Source: Desulfobulbus sp.
Lineage (GTDB): Bacteria > Desulfobacterota > Desulfobulbia > Desulfobulbales > Desulfobulbaceae
Assembly (NCBI GenBank): GCA_011051825.1
Contig: DRKH01000542.1
Coordinates: 1 to 6,727, forward strand
Reading direction: 5' to 3'
Length of the DNA: 6,727 nucleotides
Made by a program: the position numbers and the translations under genes. This document shows, piece after piece, positions 1 to 6,339 of this stretch. Within the stretch, counting starts at the first letter, position 1; each line of letters starts with the position of its first letter. A model generated the notes under the pieces. That model was not told the origin of the DNA and did not search any database. It worked only from the letters and a program-made list of their open reading frames with translations.

Positions 1-1776
1 CATATCCGCAAGCGGCCGGGTATGTATATCGGCCGACTGGGCAACGGCTCACATCCTGATGACGGTATCTACATTCTGATCAAGGAGGTGATTGACAATG
101 CCGTGGACGAGTATATCATGGGGTATGGCAAACGGGTCGAGATTGCAATTGAAGAAAACGGCCACTGCCGGGTTCGTGATTACGGGCGCGGCATTCCCCT
201 GGGTAAAGTGGTCGAATGTGTTTCCGTCATCAATACCGGTGCCAAATACAATACCGATGTCTTTCAGTTTTCCGTCGGCCTCAACGGGGTCGGTACCAAG
301 GCGGTCAATGCCCTTTCCGAAAATTTCATGGTCTGTGCCTTTCGTGAGGGGCAGTATAAAAAGGCGGTTTTTGCCTATGGCACCCTGATCGAAGAGGAAG
401 AAGGGGAGAGCACGGAGAAAAACGGCACCCTGATTGAATTCTTGCCCGATTCCAACCTGTTTGAAAAATTCACCTTTGATTTGGAATATGTGAGGCAACG
501 GTTATGGCGATACGCATATCTCAATGCCGGGCTCAGCCTCTTTTTTGACGGGGAAAAATACTATTCGGAAAAAGGCCTGCTTGACCTGCTGGCCGATGAG
601 CTTGACGGCAAGGAGATGTATCCTCCAATCCATGCCTCGGAAAAAGCTCTTGAGTTCGCCTTCACCCATACCGATGATTATGGGGACACCTATTTTTCCT
701 TTGTCAACGGGACCTACACCTCAGAAGGGGGGACCCACCTCTCCGCCTTTCGTGAAGGAATCCTCAAGGGGGTAAACGAATTTTCCGGTAAAAAATATAC
801 CGGTAAGGATGTCCGTGACGGTATCGTCGGTACCCTGGCCGTCAAGGTGCAGGAGCCGGTTTTTGAGTCACAGACCAAAAATAAACTCGGCAACACCGAT
901 ATACGGCCCTGGATTGTCAACGTGATTCGAGAAGCGGTTGCCACCCACCTGTACAAATATCCGGAAACGGCCGAAGTCCTCATGGACAAGGTCCAGCGGA
1001 ACGAACGGATCCGTAAGGAGCTGCAGTCGGTCCGTAAGGAGGCCAAGGCAAAGGCAAAAAAAGTCGCCTTTAAAATCCCCCAGCTCAAGGATTGCAAGTA
1101 TCATCCCAGTCGAAAAAAACCCTCCGGAGAGGGCAGAGAAAACATGGTGTTTATCACTGAGGGTCAGTCCGCGGCCGGCTCGATTGTTTCCTCCCGCGAC
1201 CCCATGACCCAGGCAGTGTTTTCACTCAAGGGTAAACCCATGAACGTCTTTGGCCAGCGACTGGACCTGCTGTATAAAAATGATGAGATGTACGCGCTGA
1301 TGCGTGGCCTCAATGTGGAGGATTCCATTGCCGACCTGCGGTTTGACAAAATTATCCTGGCCACGGATGCCGACGTCGACGGTCTGCATATCCGCAACCT
1401 GCTGCTTACTTTTTTCCTGCATTATTTCGAGCCGCTGATTAAGCTTGGCCACGTCTATATCCTGGAAACACCGATTTTCAGGGTACGGAACAGAAAAAAA
1501 ACCATCTACTGTTACTCCGATGAGGAAAAGGAGAACGGTATCCGTGAATTAAAGGGCAGGGGCGGGGTGAAATCGGTGGAGGTGACCAGATTTAAAGGGC
1601 TGGGCGAAATTTCTCCGCCTGAATTCAAGCAGTTTATCGGTGCCGACATGCGAATCAAGCAGGTACGGATAGATAACCTGTCCCAGGTCAGCCGGGTGCT
1701 TAAATTCTACATGGGTAAAAACACGCCGGACCGCCGGCAATACATTATGGACCACCTGACCCTGAGGCCGGTATGA
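1..1776 (+). CDS. parE: DNA topoisomerase IV subunit B (ParE/GyrB family), 5'-truncated by the window edge
   Basis: ATPase subunit of a type IIA topoisomerase; with the A subunit it passes one DNA duplex through another using ATP. The frame is open from base 1 and reads HIRKRPGMYIG, the normal N-terminal family motif, so the Met at base 22 is internal and a short N-terminus is missing. Numbering from that Met: GHKL ATPase motifs are E22-x-x-D25-N26, DYGRGIP (53-59) and the lid GLNGVG (86-91); the transducer lysine lies in QTK (284-286). The TOPRIM domain has the catalytic Glu in EGQSAAG (E380) and acidic residues in DADVDG (D449, D451, D453). KGLGE (525-529) is typical of the C-terminal part. 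GLNGVG, rather than GLHGVG, and GIYILIKEVIDNAVDE recall Bacteroidetes/Chlamydiae ParE; this comparison is from memory. The residue matching E. coli GyrB Asp426 is Gln382, whereas the Lys447 position is kept (K403). Family is near certain; ParE versus GyrB is inferred from the partner and sequence type. Confidence 0.95.
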   Translation, partial: HIRKRPGMYIGRLGNGSHPDDGIYILIKEVIDNAVDEYIMGYGKRVEIAIEENGHCRVRDYGRGIPLGKVVECVSVINTGAKYNTDVFQFSVGLNGVGTKAVNALSENFMVCAFREGQYKKAVFAYGTLIEEEEGESTEKNGTLIEFLPDSNLFEKFTFDLEYVRQRLWRYAYLNAGLSLFFDGEKYYSEKGLLDLLADELDGKEMYPPIHASEKALEFAFTHTDDYGDTYFSFVNGTYTSEGGTHLSAFREGILKGVNEFSGKKYTGKDVRDGIVGTLAVKVQEPVFESQTKNKLGNTDIRPWIVNVIREAVATHLYKYPETAEVLMDKVQRNERIRKELQSVRKEAKAKAKKVAFKIPQLKDCKYHPSRKKPSGEGRENMVFITEGQSAAGSIVSSRDPMTQAVFSLKGKPMNVFGQRLDLLYKNDEMYALMRGLNVEDSIADLRFDKIILATDADVDGLHIRNLLLTFFLHYFEPLIKLGHVYILETPIFRVRNRKKTIYCYSDEEKENGIRELKGRGGVKSVEVTRFKGLGEISPPEFKQFIGADMRIKQVRIDNLSQVSRVLKFYMGKNTPDRRQYIMDHLTLRPV

Positions 1777-3782
1777 CCGAGAATACTGAAACCCGACAAC
1801 AGGGCAAACTCCACAAACTTTTTGACCGCAACTTTCTGGATTACACCTCTTATGTAATCCGGGAACGCGCTATTCCAGATATCGATGACGGCTTGAAACC
1901 GGTCCAGCGCCGGATTCTTCAGACTCTGCACAACATGGATGACGGCCGTTTTCATAAGGTTGCCAACGTGGTCGGTGAGACCATGAAACTTCATCCCCAC
2001 GGTGATCAATCCATTTTTGCCGCTCTGGTCAATCTGGCCAACAAGGGCTATCTCATTGAGCGACAGGGGAATTTCGGCAATATCTTCACCGGTGATCAGG
2101 CCTCCGCCGCCCGTTATATCGAATGTCGGCTGTCACCGCTTGCCCGGGAAACGCTGTTTAATAAAGACCTGACCGAATTTGTCGACTCCTATGACGGCCG
2201 CATGCTGGAACCGGTTTCCCTGCCTGCAAAATTACCAATGCTGCTCCTGCTCGGGGCTGAGGGTATTGCCGTGGGTATGGCGACCAAGATCATGCCCCAT
2301 AACTTTTGCGAACTGCTCAAATGTCAGATAAAACATTTGCGCGGTAAACAATTTACGCTCTATCCTGATTTTCCCAGGGGCGGCATTGTTGATGCTTCCA
2401 ACTATGAGCACGGCAACGGTCGCCTGCGCTGCCGGGCAAAGATTGAAAAGGTGGACGATAAGACCATTGCCGTTACCGAGCTGCCCTACAACTTGACCAC
2501 CCAGTCCCTGATCGATTCGGTGGAAAAGGCCGCCAAGGCCGGTAAGCTCAAGATCGTCTCGATCAACGATTACACGGCGGAAGATGTTGAGGTGGAAATC
2601 AAACTGCCGCGCGGAGTACATGCCGATGAAACCATTGATGCCCTGTACGCCTTTACCGATTGCGAGGTAAGCGTCTCGCCGAACCTGGTTGTTATCCGGG
2701 AGAATATGCCCTGTATCGTCCAGGTTGAGGAAGTGCTCAGGCATAACACCGACAAGTTGCAGCAGGACCTGGAAAAGGAACTCAATATAGAACGCGGCAG
2801 GCTGCTGGACAAACTCCATGCCCGCAGGCTGGAACAGATCTTCATTGAGGAGCGGCTCTATAAGGAGATCGAGGAGCAGATTTCCTACAAAGCCGTGATT
2901 TCCACCGTCCGGCAGGCATTGTTTCCCTTTGCCGACGAACTGGTCCGCAAGGTTACCAAAGAAGATGTTGAGCGGTTGCTTGAGATCAAAATCAAGCGTA
3001 TTTCCCGTTATGATATTAATAAACAGCAGAAAGAGATTCAGACCCTTGAAAAAGCCATAGCCACCATTGAAAAACACCTCGAGGATATGGTCGGTTTCAC
3101 CATCCATTATGTTGAGGCCCTGCTGAAAAAATACGGTAAGAAATTTCCGCGCAGAAGCAGGCTTGAACAGTTTGACGAGGTCAATGCGCGGGCGGCGGCC
3201 CTGTCAAACATAAAGGTTGCATATCACCGGGAATCCGGGTTCTTAGGACACAAAATTAAAGTAGAAAATACAAAAAAAGACCTTGAACTGACCTGCTCGG
3301 AATACGACCGCATCCTGCTTATTTTTAAAGATGGACTGTACCGGGTGGTCAATGTGGCGGACAAAGTTTTTATCGGCAGCAACCTGCTGTGGATGGGGGT
3401 GGTCGACAATGATCTGGTTTTTAACGTGATCTACCGCTCAGGCCTTGAAAATCTGACCTATGTCAAACGGTTCAAAACGCCAAAATTTATCATCAACCGT
3501 GACTATCGCCTTTTCCCGGAACACAAACGGTCCATCATCCAGCTGCTCGTGGTGGGAGACAAGGATGTTCGAGCCAGGGTCAGTTTTGTCCCCTCGGCCA
3601 GGGCCCGCTATAACCGGCTGGAAATCGAATTTGACGATTACCTGATCAAAGGTGCCGCCGCCAAGGGAAAAAGGGTGGGAAACCGGACCGTGCGCAGCGT
3701 GGCCAACCTGACCGGCAAACCCAGGACAAAGCCGCAAACCCTGCCAAGCCTGCCGGGGTTTGCAAAGACGGAGGGACAATGA
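1773..3782 (+). CDS. parC: DNA topoisomerase IV subunit A (ParC/GyrA family)
   Basis: DNA cleavage and rejoining subunit of the same topoisomerase. The 669-residue frame starts at an ATG overlapping the B-subunit stop (ATGA), with a TGAGG ribosome site 5 bases upstream, so translation is probably coupled. Visible landmarks are QRR (45-47), HPHGD (74-78), QGNFG (98-102), the catalytic Arg114-Tyr115 in AARYIE, and the intercalating isoleucine in GIAVGMATKIMPHN (I165). Charged helical stretches at about 331-370 and 412-455 fit the coiled coil. Residues about 483-645 form a short, divergent C-terminal propeller-like domain without a recognisable GyrA box, so gyrase-type negative supercoiling is unlikely. 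Its motifs (SGFLGHKI, DGLYRVVNVADKVFIG, IKGAAAKGKRV) recall the Bacteroidetes/Chlamydiae ParC C-terminus. The protein is shorter than E. coli ParC (752) and GyrA (875). Positions equivalent to GyrA Ser83 and Asp87 are Gln79 and Ala83. The tail after about 645 is basic, rich in Pro and Thr, and probably disordered. Confidence 0.94.
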   Translation: MTENTETRQQGKLHKLFDRNFLDYTSYVIRERAIPDIDDGLKPVQRRILQTLHNMDDGRFHKVANVVGETMKLHPHGDQSIFAALVNLANKGYLIERQGNFGNIFTGDQASAARYIECRLSPLARETLFNKDLTEFVDSYDGRMLEPVSLPAKLPMLLLLGAEGIAVGMATKIMPHNFCELLKCQIKHLRGKQFTLYPDFPRGGIVDASNYEHGNGRLRCRAKIEKVDDKTIAVTELPYNLTTQSLIDSVEKAAKAGKLKIVSINDYTAEDVEVEIKLPRGVHADETIDALYAFTDCEVSVSPNLVVIRENMPCIVQVEEVLRHNTDKLQQDLEKELNIERGRLLDKLHARRLEQIFIEERLYKEIEEQISYKAVISTVRQALFPFADELVRKVTKEDVERLLEIKIKRISRYDINKQQKEIQTLEKAIATIEKHLEDMVGFTIHYVEALLKKYGKKFPRRSRLEQFDEVNARAAALSNIKVAYHRESGFLGHKIKVENTKKDLELTCSEYDRILLIFKDGLYRVVNVADKVFIGSNLLWMGVVDNDLVFNVIYRSGLENLTYVKRFKTPKFIINRDYRLFPEHKRSIIQLLVVGDKDVRARVSFVPSARARYNRLEIEFDDYLIKGAAAKGKRVGNRTVRSVANLTGKPRTKPQTLPSLPGFAKTEGQ

Positions 3783-3922
3783 GCGCCCCTTGTCTGCAGA
3801 AACAGCGCTCAGCTGCCATTGTTGTCCGGGTTTCACCCTCCCGGAATAAACGACAACCAGAGCCTGTGGCGCAAAACGATAGAGTCTTGCTTAACATCGT
3901 GTACGCGGGTGAACAGCATTAA
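3779..3922 (+). CDS. Possible small ORF (47 aa) overlapping the parC stop
   Basis: A 47-codon frame starts at an ATG overlapping the parC stop as ATGA, and GGAGG sits 4 bases upstream, within the last parC codons. This is the same coupling geometry used between parE and parC. The product begins MSAPCLQKQRSAAIVVRVSP, is basic, has no membrane segment or signal peptide, and ends at TAA (3920-3922). I recognise no family. It could be a small coupled protein, the remnant N-terminus of a decayed gene, or chance, because the ribosome site also encodes parC residues. Two hairpins lie inside it, which argues that the stretch may instead work as the 3' end of the transcript. No neighbour helps assign a role. 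Confidence 0.3.
   Translation: MSAPCLQKQRSAAIVVRVSPSRNKRQPEPVAQNDRVLLNIVYAGEQH
3780..3811 (+). promoter_or_regulatory. Hairpin starting at the parC stop codon
   Basis: TGAGCGC (3780-3786) and GCGCTCA (3805-3811) form a perfect 7-bp inverted repeat with an 18-base loop, beginning on the TGA of parC. No T-tract follows, so it does not qualify as an intrinsic terminator. It may stabilise the 3' end of the parEC message, or it would mask the start of the small ORF at 3779 until ribosomes leaving parC open it. Confidence 0.3.
3821..3857 (+). promoter_or_regulatory. Second hairpin downstream of parC
   Basis: TCCGGG (3825-3830) pairs with CCCGGA (3840-3845) across a 9-base loop. An outer pair GTTGTC (3821-3826) and GACAAC (3852-3857) flanks it, sharing two bases on the left and leaving an unpaired AATAAAC-like bulge on the right. 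There is no T-run after it. It could be a 3'-end structure or part of a factor-dependent terminator between the convergent transcripts; this is inference only. Confidence 0.25.
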
Positions 3923-3992
3923 CCTTTGCAGCGTTGATCCTGTTGCAGCCGCGAGTCGCCCTGCGGGGCATTTGCGAATTCCCAAAAAACGA

Positions 3993-4652
3993 CTATCCGG
4001 TTATTCTCCGTACCCATGCCTGCATATCCTTGCGGAGCTGCCGGTAGCGTTCGGGGGTCAGGCCCGCACCCAGGGCAACTTTTCGGGCCATTTCCGCGCT
4101 GAGGAAGTCACTGGGCGTGTGGGCGTCCGCATTCACGGAAAGCATGGCTCCTGTTTTTTGGGCCATCTTCGCCACATGACCGTTGGTCAGGCTGTGGCCA
4201 CCGCGGCCGGACAACTCCAGTAGTATTCCACGCTCTGCAGCCAGGGCGGCTTCCTCTTCTGTAATAAAACCCGGATGGGCCAGCAGGTCGACCCCGGCTT
4301 CAAGGGCGGCCCGGTTTGTTCCCGGGGCGACCGGTTCAACCGGGGTTTCGCCGTGGGCGACGACAATTTCCGCCCCGAGTTCACGGGCCCGGGCAGTCAG
4401 CTTGCCATACAGGGCAGGGGGCACGTGGGTCAGTTCGATACCGACGATAAGCCGGGTTGTCGAAACCGGGTTGAGATCCTTTGCCGCCTGGACAATCCTT
4501 GGAATGATAAAATCAAGATTTGAGGAGTCGGCATGATCGGTAATGGCGACGGCTTCATAGTTCAGCACCTCGACCCGGCGGAGATGTTCTGCCGGAACCA
4601 GGGCCCCGTCGCTGAAAAAAGTGTGCGTATGCAGATCTATTATTCGTTCCAT
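3993..4652 (-). CDS. PHP-domain metal-dependent phosphoesterase (histidinol-phosphatase-like)
   Basis: Cytosolic phosphoesterase of the PHP superfamily, 219 residues, a complete single domain. All nine metal ligands expected of a trinuclear PHP site can be placed: H8 and H10 (DLHTH), D15 (FSDG), H40 (ITDHAD), E73 (GIEL), H100 (VVAHGE), H126 (LLAHPGF), and D176 and H178 (NADAHT). The enzyme should therefore be active on a phosphate ester. The substrate is unknown: these proteins are often labelled histidinol-phosphatase-like, but no his gene is nearby and such labels are weak. The start at 4652 gives the normal MERIIDLHTH N-terminus, although its ribosome site is poor (only GAG two bases away). 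It lies 29 bp after miaB on the same strand and is probably co-transcribed. The only T-run beyond its stop on the coding strand (3982-3987) lacks a convincing hairpin, so no intrinsic terminator is called. There is no signal peptide or membrane segment. Confidence 0.9.
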   Translation of the reverse strand: MERIIDLHTHTFFSDGALVPAEHLRRVEVLNYEAVAITDHADSSNLDFIIPRIVQAAKDLNPVSTTRLIVGIELTHVPPALYGKLTARARELGAEIVVAHGETPVEPVAPGTNRAALEAGVDLLAHPGFITEEEAALAAERGILLELSGRGGHSLTNGHVAKMAQKTGAMLSVNADAHTPSDFLSAEMARKVALGAGLTPERYRQLRKDMQAWVRRITG

Positions 4653-4681
4653 AACTCAACAAGTTCCAGTTAAAATGTAAT

Positions 4682-6043
4682 CTAACAGGTAACGTCTGTC
4701 GTCAGCATTTCCCCTTGCAGGGAATGCCGGCCGGCATGGGTTATCTGCACATCGACCGTTTCACCGGGACAGAGCCCTCCGGTATCGGGAAAGTGGACAA
4801 TATGGTTGGTTGCGGTGCGCCCCCTTGCCTTGCCCTCGGTGGTCGACTCGACCATGACCTCCTGCACGGTGTCCACATATGTTGCATTCCACTCAAGACT
4901 GATCTGATCCTGCCTGGCCTGAAACCGCTGCAGTCGTTCCTTTTTAACACTCTCCGGTACTTTATCCGGAAAATCGGCAGAACGGGTATTGGGCCGATCT
5001 GAATATTTAAAAGAGAACGAACCGTGAAACCTGACCGTTTCAAGCAGATCCATGGTTCGGGAAAAGTCGTCATCGCTCTCTCCGGGAAAACCGACAATGA
5101 TATCCGTGGCCAGGGCGATATCGGGCCTGGCCATCCTGAGCGCGGCTACTTTTTCCAGATAACTCTCACGGCTGTATTTACGGTTCATTTTCTGAAGGAT
5201 GGTATTTGAACCTGACTGAACCGGCAGGTGAAAATGCGGGCAGAGAATGTCGATTTCGGCAAAACAGTCAATGAGTTCTTTCGAGAGATCCTTGGGGTTT
5301 GAAGTTGTAAACCGGAGCCGTTCAAGTCCGGGGACCCCGGCAACAGCATGGAGCAGATCAGCAAAGGAAACAGAGTGGTCATCAACGGGATTGGTCTGGC
5401 CGTAGGAGTTCACGTTCTGCCCGAGCAAGGTAATTTCTTTGACGCCCTGGTCAATGAGGATCCCTACCTCTTCGAGAATGTCGACAACAGGCCGGCTGAT
5501 TTCCCGGCCCCTGGTCGATGGAACCACGCAGTAACTGCAGTAATTGTTGCACCCCTGCATGATTGTGACAAATTTTCGAAATTCAACCGGAGCAGGGGAG
5601 GGGGACTGCCCCTTCAGCAGCCGCTGAAAGGCGGGAATAGTAAACGAACTTTTGAGATCAGTGTCTATCTCACGGCTGGTCTCACCACCGACAAGCCGGT
5701 CAAGCATGGACGGAATCCGATATATCTGCTGGGTGCCGACAACCAGATCCACATACGGGGCCCGTTTACAGATCTTTTCGCCTTCCTGCTGGGCAACGCA
5801 GCCGATCACCCCAATCTTGAGCCGGGAATTTTCTTTTTTCAGGGGTGCCAGCTGCCCAAGCAGACTGTAGACCTTTTGCTCTGCCTTGTCCCGAATGGAA
5901 CAGGTGTTAACCAGAACAAGATCAGCAGTTTCGGGCCCGTCGACAAGGACATAGCCTGATCGGGCCAGAAGCTGCTCAATGATCTCGGAATCCCGTTCAT
6001 TCATCTGGCAGCCAAAGGTTTTTATATATAGATGCTTAGCCAT
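4682..6043 (-). CDS. miaB: tRNA-2-methylthio-N6-dimethylallyladenosine synthase MiaB
   Basis: Radical-SAM methylthiotransferase that adds the 2-methylthio group to i6A37 of tRNAs reading UNN codons. The 453-residue length is normal. The N-terminal MTTase domain carries the auxiliary [4Fe-4S] cysteines C12 (KTFGCQMN), C48 (NTCSIRDKAEQK) and C82 (GCVAQQEGE). The radical-SAM domain has the CxxxCxxC cluster motif C165, C169 and C172 (QGCNNYCSYCVVP) followed by STRGRE. LLGQNVNSYG (207-216) and FKYSDRPNTRSAD (345-357) are typical of MiaB rather than RimO or MtaB. A C-terminal TRAM domain for tRNA binding spans about 380-446. The ATG at 6043 is preceded by AAAGGA at a good distance, which fixes the start. 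The PHP gene follows after 29 bp. The 5' leader (6044-6174) is AT-rich next to the gene and holds a small GGTTG/CAACC stem at 6096-6117, but I could not settle on a promoter. Confidence 0.97.
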   Translation of the reverse strand: MAKHLYIKTFGCQMNERDSEIIEQLLARSGYVLVDGPETADLVLVNTCSIRDKAEQKVYSLLGQLAPLKKENSRLKIGVIGCVAQQEGEKICKRAPYVDLVVGTQQIYRIPSMLDRLVGGETSREIDTDLKSSFTIPAFQRLLKGQSPSPAPVEFRKFVTIMQGCNNYCSYCVVPSTRGREISRPVVDILEEVGILIDQGVKEITLLGQNVNSYGQTNPVDDHSVSFADLLHAVAGVPGLERLRFTTSNPKDLSKELIDCFAEIDILCPHFHLPVQSGSNTILQKMNRKYSRESYLEKVAALRMARPDIALATDIIVGFPGESDDDFSRTMDLLETVRFHGSFSFKYSDRPNTRSADFPDKVPESVKKERLQRFQARQDQISLEWNATYVDTVQEVMVESTTEGKARGRTATNHIVHFPDTGGLCPGETVDVQITHAGRHSLQGEMLTTDVTC

Positions 6044-6174
6044 TTATTCCTTTACAATAATAAGTTAGATTGCATTATCAATGTATAGCATTAACGGTTG
6101 CGCGCCCAGCCTCAACCTTCTGCTGTATCTCGTCACAGGGTTTGTAACTCTACGGTTTCACATATCCAAACCTT

Positions 6175-6339
6175 GTAAGTGGTCAGGGGTGCCGTAGATT
6201 CGTACAGGCGTGGAGGTCGCAGGTAAGTGAGCCTGCGAGACTCCGGGTAAGTGAGCCTGCGAGACTCCGGGTAAGTGAGCCTGCGAGACTCCGGGTAAGC
6301 GAGCCTGCGAGACTCCGTGCGGTGCCCCTGATCACTTAC
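6175..6339. mobile_element. MITE-like 165-bp element with terminal inverted repeats
   Basis: The ends are 20-bp imperfect inverted repeats, 6175-6194 and 6320-6339, matching at 17 of 20 positions, with outer sequence gtaagtg. Directly outside both ends is CTT (6172-6174 and 6340-6342), a possible 3-bp target duplication. Inside are four 24-bp tandem repeats and no coding capacity. It sits at the 3' end of the DUF4911-like gene and provides that gene's last Lys codon and its TGA stop. Removing 165 bp plus one CTT on paper would change the protein end from EEAEGK to EEAEGLDM-stop and shorten the gap to miaB to roughly 110 bp. No transposase is present, so it would have to be non-autonomous. All three mismatches between the arms become G-U pairs in + strand RNA, so a structural RNA or repetitive palindrome (REP/BIME-like) is the alternative. 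Mobile status is inferred from architecture only. Confidence 0.5.
6222..6317 (+). repeat. Four tandem copies of a 24-bp repeat
   Basis: Copies lie at 6222-6245, 6246-6269, 6270-6293 and 6294-6317, head to tail with no spacers. Each starts ggtaagtgag and ends gagactccg. The first three are identical; the fourth has one T-to-C change at 6300. Such near-identity points to recent amplification by slippage or unequal exchange. The leading gtaagtg matches the outer end of the surrounding inverted repeats, which suggests the unit arose from an element end. The array is not CRISPR, because there are no spacers. Confidence 0.95.

Noticed and set aside
2232..3107. A 291-codon - strand frame inside parC
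   Set aside because: Entirely antisense to a conserved gene; its long length reflects codon composition on the opposite strand.
3958..3990. Intrinsic terminator between the convergent genes (GCCC/GGGC stem and an A6 run)
   Set aside because: The stem is only 4 bp, and on either strand the T-run is not positioned directly after it.
3819..4223. A 134-codon + strand frame after parC
   Set aside because: Most of it is antisense to the well-supported PHP gene, with no good ribosome site or recognisable motif.
6083..6093. Promoter for miaB (TGCTATACA on the - strand, extended -10-like)
   Set aside because: Only 4 of 6 bases match in the -10, and no acceptable -35 lies 16-18 bases upstream; too weak to call.
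6222..6317. CRISPR array
   Set aside because: The repeats are directly adjacent with no unique spacers, and no cas genes are present.
6175..6339. Integron attC site
   Set aside because: The arms lack the GTTRRRY/RYYYAAC core sites, and no integrase is present.
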